DNA of 64,000 bases from Bog-473 sp963809825. GTDB lineage: Bacteria > Actinomycetota > Acidimicrobiia > Acidimicrobiales > RAAP-2. The translations under genes were made by a program, and so were the position numbers. Numbering within the stretch: position 1 is the stretch's first letter; each line of letters starts with the position of its first letter. Shown one piece after another: positions 1-9,526 of the stretch. Under the pieces are notes generated by a model, which was not told the origin of the DNA, searched no databases, and was given only the letters and a program-made list of their open reading frames with translations. The stretch covers positions 1 to 64,000 of the forward strand of contig CAWELJ010000005.1 in assembly GCA_963809825.1 (NCBI GenBank). The letters are read 5' to 3'.

Positions 1-3000
1 CCGCCGCCCGTGCAGCTTGCCGAAGTTGCGGCGAAGGTGTCGTTACTGCCGCTATGGGTGAAGGTAATGGTGGCATTCGCCAGAGTCTTCGTACCTGCGC
101 CGGTCCAAGCCGAGCAGACGGTGGTGGCGTTGAGCTGCCCGTTGAAGGTCACTGTCGCCGAATCACCTTGATCGATCTTGCCTGCCGTGCCCGTCCCGTT
201 CGCGAGGGCCACTGCGATGGGTTGGGTGGCGAGGGTCACCGTATCGTTGGCCGATGCCGCCGAGTTGTAGTTGGTGTTGCCGTTCCACGAGTCCGAGACG
301 ACGTAGGTACCCGAGTTGGAGACGGTCAGCGTGCAGGTGGCCTGGCTCGACGTGTCGAGCGTGACGGTGAACGACAAGCAGGTCGTCGTCCCAGCCGTCC
401 CGGAAACTGTCCAGGTCACGGTGCCGCCGGTCGGCGGCGTGGCACCGGTGGGACCGGTGACCGTGCCGGTGAAGGTGACGCTCTGGCCCGGGGTCGGGTT
501 GGCCGGGACATTGGTCACGACGTTGGTCGGGGTGGCCGTGGCCACGGTGAAGGAGTCCGTGTTCGAGGTCACGGCGGCGTAGTTGGTGTCAGCGGCAAAG
601 GCGGCCTTGCCGGTGTAGGAACCGGCCCCGGACGCCGGGATACACAGGTGTAGGTGGCCACGTTGGTCGTGCCGGTCGGCAATGGTGGCGCTCGCGGACG
701 ACGTCACCGGCCCGGTGAGGGTCCAGGCGACGGCACCCGACGGGGTGGCCCCGCCGGCGGGGCCGGTGACCGTGGCCGTGTAGGTGACCGTGTTCCCGAG
801 CGTCGGGGCGGCCGGGGCGTTGGACACGACGTTGGTCGGCGTGGCCTTGGCCACCGTGAGGGAGACCGTGTTCGAGGTCACGGCCAGTAGTTGGTGTCAG
901 CGGCAAAGGCGGCCTTGGCCGTGTAGGAACCGGCCCCGGATGCCGTGATGACACACGTGTAGGTGGCCACGTTGGTCGTGCCGGTGGGACCGGTGGTGCT
1001 CGCGTACGACGTCACCGGTCCGGTGAGGGTCCAGGTGACCGCTCCGGTCGGTGTGGCCCCGCCGGCGGGGCCGGTGACCGTGGCCGTGTAGGGTCACGCT
1101 CTGGCCAAGCGTCGGGCTGGCCGGGGCATTGGTCACGACGTTGGTCGGGGTGGCCTTGGCCACCGTGAAGGAGTCCGTGTTCGAGGTCACGGCCGAGTAG
1201 TTGGTGTCACCCGCAAAGGCGGCCTTGGCCGTGTAGGAACCGGCCCCGGATGCCGTGATGACACAGGTGTAGGTGGCCACGTTGGTCGTGCCGGTGGGAC
1301 CGGTGGTGCTGACGACGTCACCGGTCCGGTGAGGGTCCAGGTGCCCGCTCCGGTCGGTGTGGGCCCGCCGGCTGGACCGGTGACCGTGGCCGTGTAGGTC
1401 ACGCTCTGGCCGAATGTCGGGGCGGCCGGGGCATTGGTCACGACGTTGGTCGGGGTGGCCGTGTTCGATTCCGGTGTACGTCGCTGTGAGTCCTGCGGCC
1501 GAGGCCGTGATGGTATAGCCACCAATGGTGCCGTTGGCCGTGAACGTCGACGAAGTGGCCTGGCCCGTTGCGCTCGTCGTCTGAGTGCACGAATACGTCT
1601 GAGGGTTGGAGCTGCACGCCGCGAACGTTGCACTCGCAAGGCTGCTCGGCGCAGCGAAGGTGACGGTGATGCCGGACGCGGCATTGCCGTAGGTATCTGT
1701 GGCAGTGGCCACGAGCGGGTTGCTGAATGCGGTCGTAACCTTGGCCGACTGATTGGCCCCGGATGTTGCGGTGAGTGTCACGACGCCGGCCGCATTCACC
1801 TTGAACGAGGTGGAGGTGTTGTTGATGGTGCCGACAGTCACTTTCAGCGTCGTCGTCTGGGCGTCGAAGAGCGTGACAGGTGCGGCGACCTGGCCGTTGG
1901 CGAACGTGACGGTGGACGGCGGATAGGCCTGGAGCGTTCCCATTGGGCGAGTTGGAGGGTCCGCTGAACGTCGGGGTGACGGTGCCGGCAAAACCGTTTC
2001 CATAGGTATCAGCGCCTGTAATCGTGACATTGAATGGTTGCCCAGCGGTCTGCGTTCCGGGGTTGGCGACGGTCAGCGTGGCGAGGGCTGCCGTGGTCAC
2101 GGTGAACGACGCTGAAGTGCCCGTGAGAGTCGGCGCCTGGGTGGTCGTTGCCGTTAGGGTCGTCGTCTGGGCGTCGTAGAGCGTCATCGCCGCCGTTCCG
2201 ATGCCACTCGTGAAGGTCACCGAGGAGCCCGACGTGCAGGCGACCTTCGCTGGGTAGGCCGGTGCGGTGTTGTTCGGCGATTTGGAGGGACCGGTGAAGG
2301 TGATGCACTTGGCCTGGCCACCCGTACCGCCGTAGCTCGTCGCTGTGTTCCCATATGCGTCCGTTGCCGTCACGGTCTCGCTGAACGCCGTGCCTGCGCT
2401 GGGTGAGGGGGTCGCCAGCGCGAAGCCGGACGCCGCGGCCGGGTTGACCGTGAAGCTGGCCGAGGTGCCGGTGATGAAGACAGACGTCGCCTGCAGCGTC
2501 GTCGTCTCGGCGTCGTAGAGCGTGATCGGTGCCGTGCCCACCCCGTTGGTGAAGGTCACCGACGATCCCGAAGGGCAAGTCCCGCTTCCTGGGTACAGGG
2601 GGGCGGTGCCGTTGGGAGAGTTGCCGGGGCTGGTAAAGGTCAGGCACGGGCTGTGAGTGCTGCCGTAACCGGTCACCGTGTTCCCACCGGCGTCCAACGC
2701 AGTGATCGCTCGTTGAAGCTGGTGCCCGCCGTGGGGGAACCCGGGGTGGAGAGGGCGAAGGTGGCCACTGGACCGACATTGATTGTTTCGACCTGGGTAG
2801 CGGAGGTCAGACCTGTCGCAGCAGCCGTGATCGTGGGCGTTCCGCCTTGGTGTCGCCGTAGTAGAAGGTTACCGAGGATTGTCCGCCTGGGATTGTAACG
2901 CATGTGTTCCCCGTCGGGGCGGTCGCGCCCAGCGCGGTGTTGAAAACGTATGTCCCCGGGGAGCTCGACGACAGGTTGACGGTCTCACTTACAACCGTTG

Positions 3001-4515
3001 GGGTGCCGCCGAGGTTTCTTCGGTGACCGTGATCGGGCCAATTTCGCGCCCGAGTAGGCGCTGCCCAACACCGGGGCCGTCGTAAATACTAGCTTGGCGG
3101 CCCCGCGGTAATAGTATCTCTTGTTGATGGCGGGTCAACCCGCAGGGGGTCGCAGTAAGGGTCGGCGCGCCCTGTTGGTATCGCCGTAGTACGCGGTGAC
3201 GGACATGTGCCTTCGCGATCGACGCCGAGCTGGGCCCAGTTGGGCTGGTTGCCCCCCGCGTGCCGTAAGATTACTTCCCCGTCGAGTTCGAGGCCAGCTT
3301 CACTGTGATCGTCACCCCGGTTTGGATGTCGGGTTGCCATAGGTGTCCGCCACCGCCACCGTGAACAAAGCATTGGGCGGCGGGTTCGAGGCAGCGCCGT
3401 GAAGGGGCTGGTCGTGAAGACGAGCTCGCTGGGTGCTCCCGCCTTGATGGTCTCGGTCTGCGTGCCGGGCGCCAGGCCGGGAGCTGGCGGTGATCGTGGG
3501 GGATCCGGCAAGGGTGTCGCCGTAGTAGAAGCTCGGACGAGGCTCCCCCGGGGATCGTGACCGAGGTGACGGCTGCACCCTGCGTGACGGGGAAGACGTC
3601 GTTCCCGGGAGTCGAGCTCAGGGTGACCGTCTCGGGGGCCGAGGTCGGGTTGCCGAAGGCTCTTCCTCTGGGACCGTGATCGGCCCAGGTGGCCTGGTCG
3701 ACGCCACGCCGGACACGGCCGGATTGAAGACCAGCTTGGCCGGCGGGGCGGAGCCGAGTCACCGTCAAAGGAGAAGTGGCCCCCACGCCCGGGTTCGAGT
3801 CGACCGCCTTGATCGTGTAGGTCCCGGCCGCGTTGAGGCTGCAGTCCGAGAACTGCACGATCCCGTACGACTCCACACCTGAGCATGTACTGGAGAAGCT
3901 GCCGGGTCCCGACGCCACCAAGGTGACCGAGGAGAAATCGCTGTGACGATGTTGTTCAACGCGTCCTCGATGGCCACCTCGGGCTGTGGCGTGACCGGCG
4001 TCCCCACGGTGCCGCCGTGGGCTGCTGGAGCCACACGAGCTGAGTGCGCCGACGCCGTTGGGTGGCGGAGGTGCCGAGGGGTCGTAGATGACGGTGGTCA
4101 CGACCGTGCTGTCGGTACCCGAGGAGTCGAGGTGACCGTGAGGGTGTACTCCTGAGGATGAGCGGTGCAGCCTGGCACCCAGGCCGACCATCCAATAGCT
4201 GACCGTTGAGGACACGTTGAAGGCCCGTCAGGTTGTTGAAAGTCGGGTGAGAGCTGTTGGTGCACAGGAACGGAGCTGTTGGCCGGGGTTCTGTGCCTCC
4301 TGCTGGACGTCGGCGATGGCCTCGTTGGCGGCGATCCTGGTCGACGAGTCGAGCGAGGCGAGGTTGCGGTGCTGGGCGGACGTCATGATGGCCGTGGCGA
4401 ACCGGTGAGGAGCGCGACGGCCGCGATGCCCAGGATGACGAGGGACAGCAGGACCTCGACGAGGGTGTCGCCGTCCTCGGAGCATCGCGCCGTCGGAGAG
4501 CTCCCGAGTTGCCAT
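1..4515 (-). pseudogene. Giant prepilin-like protein with Ig-like repeats, frameshifted, 3' end outside window
   Basis: The minus-strand start at 4515 reads MATRELSDGAML. After a frame change comes DGDTLVEVLLSLVILGIA, a type IV prepilin N-methylation segment with its hydrophobic helix. Beyond it the reading alternates among the three minus frames for about 4.5 kb. Each piece is rich in Thr, Ser, Gly and Ala and resembles bacterial Ig-like domains, with recurring blocks such as FYYGDTLAGSPTITA, TLYDAQTTTLTAT and ATDAYGNTATSY. I found no stop that would separate the pieces if single-base shifts are corrected, so I read this as one gene of over 1500 codons. A role as pilus-associated surface adhesin is inference. 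The shifts are far denser than elsewhere in the window, so either true decay or poor base calling could explain them. Confidence 0.6.
232..1468 (-). repeat. Tandem Ig-like domain repeats, about 309 bp per unit
   Basis: A conserved block reading ttgg.cacgacgttggtcgg occurs at about 511, 820, 1129 and 1434, spacings of 309, 309 and 305 bases. On the minus strand each unit encodes about 103 residues beginning near KATPTNVVTNAPASPTLGQS and ending near the next TFTVAKATP. The 305-base spacing is not a multiple of three and matches a local frame change. The unit nearest the window edge is the most diverged. Domains of this kind are common in bacterial surface proteins. The similarity between units also makes this stretch prone to misassembly. 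Confidence 0.8.
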
Positions 4516-4551
4516 CTGTCGACGGCGCGCTGAGGAACGCGGCCGCCCGCC

Positions 4552-6181
4552 TCACAGCAGCACCCCGAAGAACAGGCCTGGTAGCCCTCACCTTTCATGG
4601 TGACGGTCACGTACTGCGGAGCACTCAGCCAGACGGTTCCGGTGCCGCCACCATGAGGGTACCGGTCTTGTTCAGACTGATGGTTGGACTCGCAGAGGAT
4701 GACGAGACGCCGGTGGTGTAGGGTCGGTGCGACCGAGTGGGAGCGCCGTGGCGTATGCGGAGGCGGGCGGCACCGTGCCGCTGGGCGCTGGCCATTCATC
4801 CCCACCGCGGCGGCCGTCGGTGGTGTGGTCCCGATCCAGTCGAGCACGCCGCTGTTCGGGGTGTTGTTGGTGATGCTCGTGTCGGGGCTGTCGTAACACG
4901 AGTTCCCCAGAGGGACGTGCTGGAGTTCGGGAGGATGGTCCATTTGACGTTGGTGTTCTGGAACTTCAACCAGCCGTTCGTGTCGGTCGACTCGGCATCC
5001 CCCGTGACCAGCGTCCAACCCGTCGCGGGCTCACCGACCGCGTTCGTGACCTCGATGTTCGTGAAGGTGATCGTGGTCAGCTGAAACGATGCTCCCCCGA
5101 AGCCATCCGGAGCCGGCCACGTTGCGTATTAGAGAGGTGTCCAGCTGTTGCGAGAGTGCGGGTAGCCCGGGGATACCCGTATAGAAGCCGTTGTTGCCCA
5201 GATAGGCCTCGCTGTTGTACCCCTGGCTGCCGGGGTTGTAGTAGGTCGGAATGGAGGTACGGCACCACGTTTCTGGGGTTGTTGGGCGAAGCGATCACGC
5301 AGAAGTGCAGGAAGTCGGGGGAGTCGGCGATCGACAGCTTCATCTCTTGGCCGGTTCCGTTCGGGCAATACGCGTTGTTCGAGTTCGCATTCGTGAAGCC
5401 GGTGAAGTCGGCGAAGCAGAGCACCTTCGAGTAGTTCCCGCTCCCGGGGCTGGCCAGGTTGCATCCGGCGGGTTCTGGGTGAGCTGGATCTGTGACACCG
5501 AGCCCGTCGACGTGCTCGCACTCGGGAGCCCGCTGAGTGAGTACGTGTAGCTACTGCCGGGCGCCACGATGTTCAGCGTGACTCCGTACAGACCCTGGGT
5601 CGACTTCCAGGCCGTGTTGGCGCCGATGAAGCCCGACGGATTGAAGGTCACCGACGTGGTACCGGGCAGCGCAGGGAGGTCGTGCAGGCGGGTCCGGCAT
5701 CGTGGGACACCACACGGGTACTCGTGGGGGTGCTGGACGGACGGGGAAGGAGGAGAGGTGCAGACTTGTCGGATCAGCGATTCGTGTTGCCGTTCGGGAC
5801 GATCACGTAGGACACCACCGTTTGATAGTTCCCGCTTGCGTCCAACCCCCACTCCAGTCCCAGCAGCTGCGTCTGTCCGCTCACTCCGCATGCGGGCGCG
5901 GTCGTCGTCTCGATCTCCTGCGCGCCCTGCACGTCCTTGTTGAACTGGGAGGAGCTGATCAGCGCGTCGTTCGAGTCCCCGATCCGGTTCTGGGTCTGAC
6001 TCTGCAGCCCGAAAACAGAGAGGAGTGCGGCCGCGATCCCGCCGATGACGATCGGGAGGATGACGACCGTGATCAACAACTCGATCAGAGTAAAGCCTGC
6101 CTCGTCGCTCGCTTCGAGCCGGCGCCGAGTGGCGCGCCGTGCAACGGCGACAGGATGGGCGGACACGCGGCGAGGCCTCAC
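4552..6181 (-). pseudogene. Prepilin-like protein, several frameshifts
   Basis: The 5' part is open from 6181 to 5774 and contains EAGFTLIELLITVVILPIV, a clear prepilin peptidase site (G before F, with E at +5) and the hydrophobic pilin helix. It continues as FGLQSQTQNRIGDSNDALIS, similar to PilW-type minor pilins. Downstream the coding moves between frames: GTTSVTFNPSGFIGANTAW, then CFADFTGFTNANSNNAYC, then NGWLKFQNTNVKWTILP, then SPDTSITNNTPNSGVLDW. The likely stop is near 4552, just before the next prepilin-like gene begins at 4515. Roughly 540 residues would be large for a minor pilin. The start is uncertain, since the leader before the cleavage site would be about 27 residues. A pilB-type ATPase lies at 57.5 kb. 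Confidence 0.6.
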
Positions 6182-6949
6182 TGCGGCACCCCTTCGGGTG
6201 CGAGGGAGCGTGGTTGCTCATCAGTCATATGGAAGGGCCAACGTTCTGGGAGCGCAGCTGCAAAAGTGAACTCGGGTCGGACGTGAGCTAGCTGGCGCCG
6301 CGCCCGATGGCGCGCACAATGTCCAGCTGCTCGTCCTCGCCGTATTCGCCAAGTCGCCAAGATCACTCCAATGAGCGGACCGCCTCCGCCCCAACCACCT
6401 GGGAAAACTCTACTCCCTGCCCTCGGGCAGTGAAACCCCAGGGCCCACATTCTTGAGGCGCCGTTGGTTCTGTCGGCTGGTCAGGGTGCGGTCCGAACTT
6501 CTGAACTGGACGTATCGGCAGGAATTGTCGGATGACTTGATCCCTTCGACCTCCCGCCCGATGACCTTGGATTTGCCTGAGTCGCCGTGCGGCCACGGGG
6601 CTGCCACAGTCTCTGCCCGAACCTGACGTGGACGCGCTGCAGCGGCTCGGCGGCGCCGCTCCACGAGCGCGGTCTACCGGCATCGGACATCGCACCCCGG
6701 CACCGCGCAGGGCCGGGCACCACCCCGACGTTTCGGATTGCGTTCTCGGCCTGGACTCACCGCCGCTGGTCCGGATCGCCGGCAGCCGACTCCGGAGCAG
6801 AAGAGCCGGCCAGTCTCTCTCGCTCGGGCGCCAGCTCCGGCCTCCGCTGAAGCTCAGCTAGAGGTGTTAACACCGATGGAGTGCTCGACGGGATTGTTAA
6901 CACCCGCATCGACACCGTCTCCCGCCGGTCGACCGGACCGCGCGTCCCG
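6182..6949. other. Stretch without a convincing gene
   Basis: Open frames here are short, rich in Arg and Pro and without recognisable motifs, so I call no gene. The only structure I see is the pair of GTTAAC-centred palindromes at 6863-6905. Given the frameshift density just to the left, a damaged gene cannot be excluded. Confidence 0.5.
6863..6905. promoter_or_regulatory. Paired palindromic operator-like sites, centres 30 bp apart
   Basis: GGTGTTAACACC at 6863-6874 is a perfect 12-bp palindrome. TTGTTAACACCC at 6894-6905 keeps the core TGTTAACA. Their GTTAAC centres are exactly 30 bp apart, close to three helical turns, which would put two regulator dimers on the same DNA face. The pair lies 45-87 bp beyond the end of the DinB-like gene and I cannot assign it a target gene. 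No regulator family is implied beyond general similarity to TetR/GntR-type operators. Confidence 0.35.
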
Positions 6950-7474
6950 TCAGTCGCCGACGGCGCGGCGCACGTCCCAGAGGTGATGACAGACCTCGTG
7001 GGCGTTCCGCTGCACCACGTCGAAGGCACAGATGGTGCCTGCCTCGGGGTGAGGGGTCGAGACGTCGTGCGGTGCCTCGAACGCCGCCGTCCGCCAGGCC
7101 TCGGCGGCGGCGATGAGCGCGATCAGACCGACGATGGGTGAGAGCTGGTCGTAGGACCGCACCTCGGCCACCACGTTCTCGTCCCATGTCGGGACGCCGA
7201 ACGAGGGGTCGGCGGCGATCGTCCACAGTCGCTCGGTGCCGAAGCGGAGGACGTCGACGGTGTGCCACACGTACCGGCTCGCTGACCACAGGCCGGGCTC
7301 GACCGCCTCGCTGGGGTCGATCCGGGAGAGGACGCTGCCGAAGACGGCGACGTTGCGGACGCAGTGGCCGACGAGCACGTCGTACGTCCGCTCCTCCCAG
7401 TCGAATCCACACTCGGGGCATGCCCCGGCCGGACGGTCCCACGCCGGGGTCTCGGTCGGCCGGATCTCTGTCAC
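6950..7474 (-). CDS. DinB-like four-helix protein
   Basis: The 174-residue product has the DinB/YfiT-like pattern of metal-binding histidines: H71 in YVWHTVDVLRFG and H159-x3-H163 in NAHEVCHHLWDVRR near the C-terminus. DinB-superfamily proteins are metal-dependent, often thiol S-transferases, but the substrate cannot be read from sequence. The N-terminus adds CPEC (C19, C22), a half zinc-knuckle that is unusual for the family. Translation starts at a GTG at 7474, seven bases after the stop of a small zinc-ribbon-like ORF, so the two are probably cotranscribed. Confidence 0.75.
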   Translation of the reverse strand: MTEIRPTETPAWDRPAGACPECGFDWEERTYDVLVGHCVRNVAVFGSVLSRIDPSEAVEPGLWSASRYVWHTVDVLRFGTERLWTIAADPSFGVPTWDENVVAEVRSYDQLSPIVGLIALIAAAEAWRTAAFEAPHDVSTPHPEAGTICAFDVVQRNAHEVCHHLWDVRRAVGD

Positions 7475-7481
7475 GACGGCA

Positions 7482-7664
7482 TCAACGTGCCGGCGGCCGC
7501 CGGCCGGGTGGATTCCCCATGTGCCACGCCGAGCAGACGTCGCAGCGGTAGACGTTGAGGTCGACTCCCGATTCCTGACGCCGCACCAGTGCCGCCGTCA
7601 GCGCGTCGCTCTGGCTCCGGTACGCCGTCTTGGGGGCTCCGTCCGATCGCCAGTGCGCGCCCAT
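7482..7664 (-). CDS. Small CxxC...H protein, zinc-ribbon-like
   Basis: A 60-residue protein starting at ATG 7664. Its C-terminal half reads YRCDVCSAWHMGNP, a CxxC followed by WH, preceded by AYRSQSDALTAALVRRQ. This resembles small actinobacterial proteins with a single ribbon of the form YrCp.C..WHlgh. A longer form from an in-frame start near 7733 adds a basic segment and is possible. The function is unknown. It sits just upstream of the DinB-like gene and the spacing suggests one transcript. Confidence 0.5.
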   Translation of the reverse strand: MGAHWRSDGAPKTAYRSQSDALTAALVRRQESGVDLNVYRCDVCSAWHMGNPPGRRPPAR

Positions 7665-8009
7665 CGCAGACGGGCGGTCGGCCTCGTTCACCGATCGCCG
7701 CGTCCCGCGTCGTGCCTTCCCGCGCCGAACCATCGGACTCATTCTGGATGCTCGGGGTGAGTGCGGCAGACACGTGCCTTTGGGGGAGCCCGACCGCGAA
7801 CGCGCCCCGACGCGCCATGGATTCGACGGAGGGGGAAAATAAGGGTCGAATCCGGCGCGCCGAGACATGGCCCAGCCTACCCGGCGCGGAGTGTGCAACG
7901 GTGGTAGCAGAAATGGATCTTCTCGGAGATCCTGCTCGGGCCCGGGTCCCTCCCGGAGCATCCCGAGCGAGCCTTTGTGACTTCCCAGGTGCTCTGCCAC
8001 CATTTGGCC
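7665..8009. other. Intergenic region upstream of the Lsr2 gene
   Basis: This lies between divergent genes (zinc-ribbon/DinB to the left, lsr2 to the right). Open frames continue through it but have no motifs and biased composition, apart from the possible N-terminal extension of the small protein at 7482-7664. Promoters for both directions are expected here, but I do not see one I can define. Confidence 0.4.
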
Positions 8010-8357
8010 ATGGCCAAGACCCTGATAGTGAAGCTGAGCGACGATATCGACGGCGGCGATGCGGACGAGACGGTCCGTTTCGGCCTGGACGGCAAGGCGT
8101 ACGAGATCGACCTGAGCGCTGCCAACGCCGCGAAACTCCGAGGTGTCCTCCAGCCCTTCATGGACAAGGGAAGGTCCGCCGGATCGGGTGGCCGCGCTCG
8201 TGCGCCGCGCGCCGCCTCCTCGCCGGCCCAGAAGACGCTCTACGCCCAGCTGAGCGACGAGGAGAAGGCCCGCTTCCGATCCTGGTCCAACATGGCGACG
8301 GCGCGGCGCATCAGCGATGCGCGGATCAAGGGCTGGGTGGAGGCCGGGAAGCCCTGA
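8010..8357 (+). CDS. Lsr2-like nucleoid-associated protein
   Basis: The 115-residue protein begins MAKTLIVKLSDDIDGGDADE and continues with TVRFGLDGKAYEIDLSA, the N-terminal dimerisation domain of Lsr2. A basic Ala/Arg linker follows, then a C-terminal DNA-binding segment, EKARFRSWSNMATARRISDA. Lsr2 bridges AT-rich DNA and silences acquired genes in actinobacteria. The canonical RGR minor-groove motif is not evident here: the equivalent part reads SDARIKGWVEAGKP. DNA specificity may therefore differ. I chose ATG 8010 because homologous proteins begin MAK; an upstream in-frame start at 7977 would add a non-homologous tail. Confidence 0.8.
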   Translation: MAKTLIVKLSDDIDGGDADETVRFGLDGKAYEIDLSAANAAKLRGVLQPFMDKGRSAGSGGRARAPRAASSPAQKTLYAQLSDEEKARFRSWSNMATARRISDARIKGWVEAGKP

Positions 8358-8384
8358 CCATGAGCGGGCCGCCGTGGGAGCGGA

Positions 8385-8678
8385 TCAGGCCAGGCTGAGA
8401 ATGCCGTAGGTGTTGCAGAGGCCCAGGGCGTCGATCAGGAAGAAGGCCGAGACGATGGCCACGACGAACGGCGTCTTCCAGCGCCGCCCGCCCCGTGAGG
8501 TGGCCGGGGGCATGTACCAGAGCGGGAGGGAAGCGCCGAACCGGGCCAGGTGGATGCCGATGGGCACCGCATCATCCGGCAGGGGCGCGTCCGGGTCGGC
8601 GGCCAGGGCCAGGGCGGTCAGCTCCCGGTCGCTCAGCGCCCCTTCGGGATCCCTGTCCTCCGCGTCCACGTAGGCCAA
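8385..8678 (-). CDS. Hypothetical small membrane protein
   Basis: A 97-residue protein with an acidic N-terminal half (DAEDRDPEGALSDREL) and one C-terminal transmembrane helix, FVVAIVSAFFLIDALG. No family is recognised. The start is a TTG at 8678 without an obvious ribosome binding site; a GTG at 8669 is an alternative. It converges on the lsr2 gene with a 27-base gap. Confidence 0.45.
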   Translation of the reverse strand: MAYVDAEDRDPEGALSDRELTALALAADPDAPLPDDAVPIGIHLARFGASLPLWYMPPATSRGGRRWKTPFVVAIVSAFFLIDALGLCNTYGILSLA

Positions 8679-8732
8679 GCTAGCTACTCAGCGGCGACCA
8701 GGCACGACGGGGTCCCGTCGGAGGTGGATGAG

Positions 8733-9474
8733 ATGGACAACGAGGAGACCGGGACCACGGTGCCGGTGAGCTCTGCATCGGACGTGGACCAGGGTCCCGG
8801 CGGGTCGAGCCCGAAGGCCCCCGGGTGGTACCCGACGCGCACCAACCCGAGCGATCAGAACTACTGGGACGGGCAGAACTGGACGGGCAGGAGACGGTGG
8901 ACCACCGGCAAGGGTTGGGTCGTGGTCGGCGAGGCTCCCGAAGCCGCGACCGGGTCGGCCCCGGCGCCCGAGCGGCGGCTGTCGGCCAATCCCTACGTCC
9001 CGATGGCGGCGGCCAAGCACCACCACCACCACGGGCCTCACGTTCAACCTGGGAGTCTTCCTCCTGCTGGTCTGCGGCATCGGGTTGATGTACGGGTCGG
9101 TCGGGTCGTGGGTCCACGTGACCGGCAACTTCGGCATCGCGAATTTCCACGCCTCCTTCGACGGCATCGACCCCGGGATCACCACGCTGATCGGGGTGAA
9201 CGGTTGGATCACGTTCATCGGCGGAATCCTGCTGGTCGTCTTCGCCTGCTTCCAGATGATGTCGGAGGAGCTGCAACTCGCGATCTTCACCCTCGTCATC
9301 GCGGGGGCGACGGCGGTCTTCGCCATCTACGACACGTTCCGCATCGTGCAGAAGATCTCACAGGTCCCGTCTCCGCTGAGCACCAACGTCAGCGTCGGTT
9401 GGGGCCTGATCTGCGTGCTCAGCGCCGCCGTCCTGGCCACGCTGATCGCGATCGTGAGGTTGATCCAGCAATAG
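8733..9474 (+). CDS. DUF2510 membrane protein, one frameshift
   Basis: The first part starts at ATG 8733 behind GGAGG at 8720-8724. It has the DUF2510 signature APGWYPTRTNPSDQNYWDGQ followed by NWTG, a motif common at the N-terminus of actinobacterial membrane proteins. Near 9030, after a natural run of five histidines, the coding moves to another frame. It then continues GLTFNLGVFLLLVCGIGLMY and further hydrophobic helices at WITFIGGILLVVFACF, AIFTLVIAGATAVFAIY and GLICVLSAAVLATLIAIV, ending at 9474. The shift is at a GGG run, so a base-calling error is likely. The cellular role is unknown. Confidence 0.7.
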
Positions 9475-9480
9475 CGACGG

Positions 9481-9520
9481 CGGGTGGGCGACCGAGGCGT
9501 TGCCTCGATCACCCACCCGG
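9481..9520. terminator. Bidirectional terminator hairpin
   Basis: The arms cgggtgggcgaccgaggc and gcctcgatcacccacccg pair at 16 of 18 positions around a gtt loop. The hairpin lies in the 52-base gap between two convergent stop codons (9474 and 9527). Confidence 0.7.
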
Positions 9521-9526
9521 CACGCC

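Noticed and set aside
9019..9036. Run of five His codons resembling an affinity tag
   Set aside because: It sits inside a natural DUF2510 protein with no vector sequence around it, so it is a native low-complexity stretch next to a frameshift.
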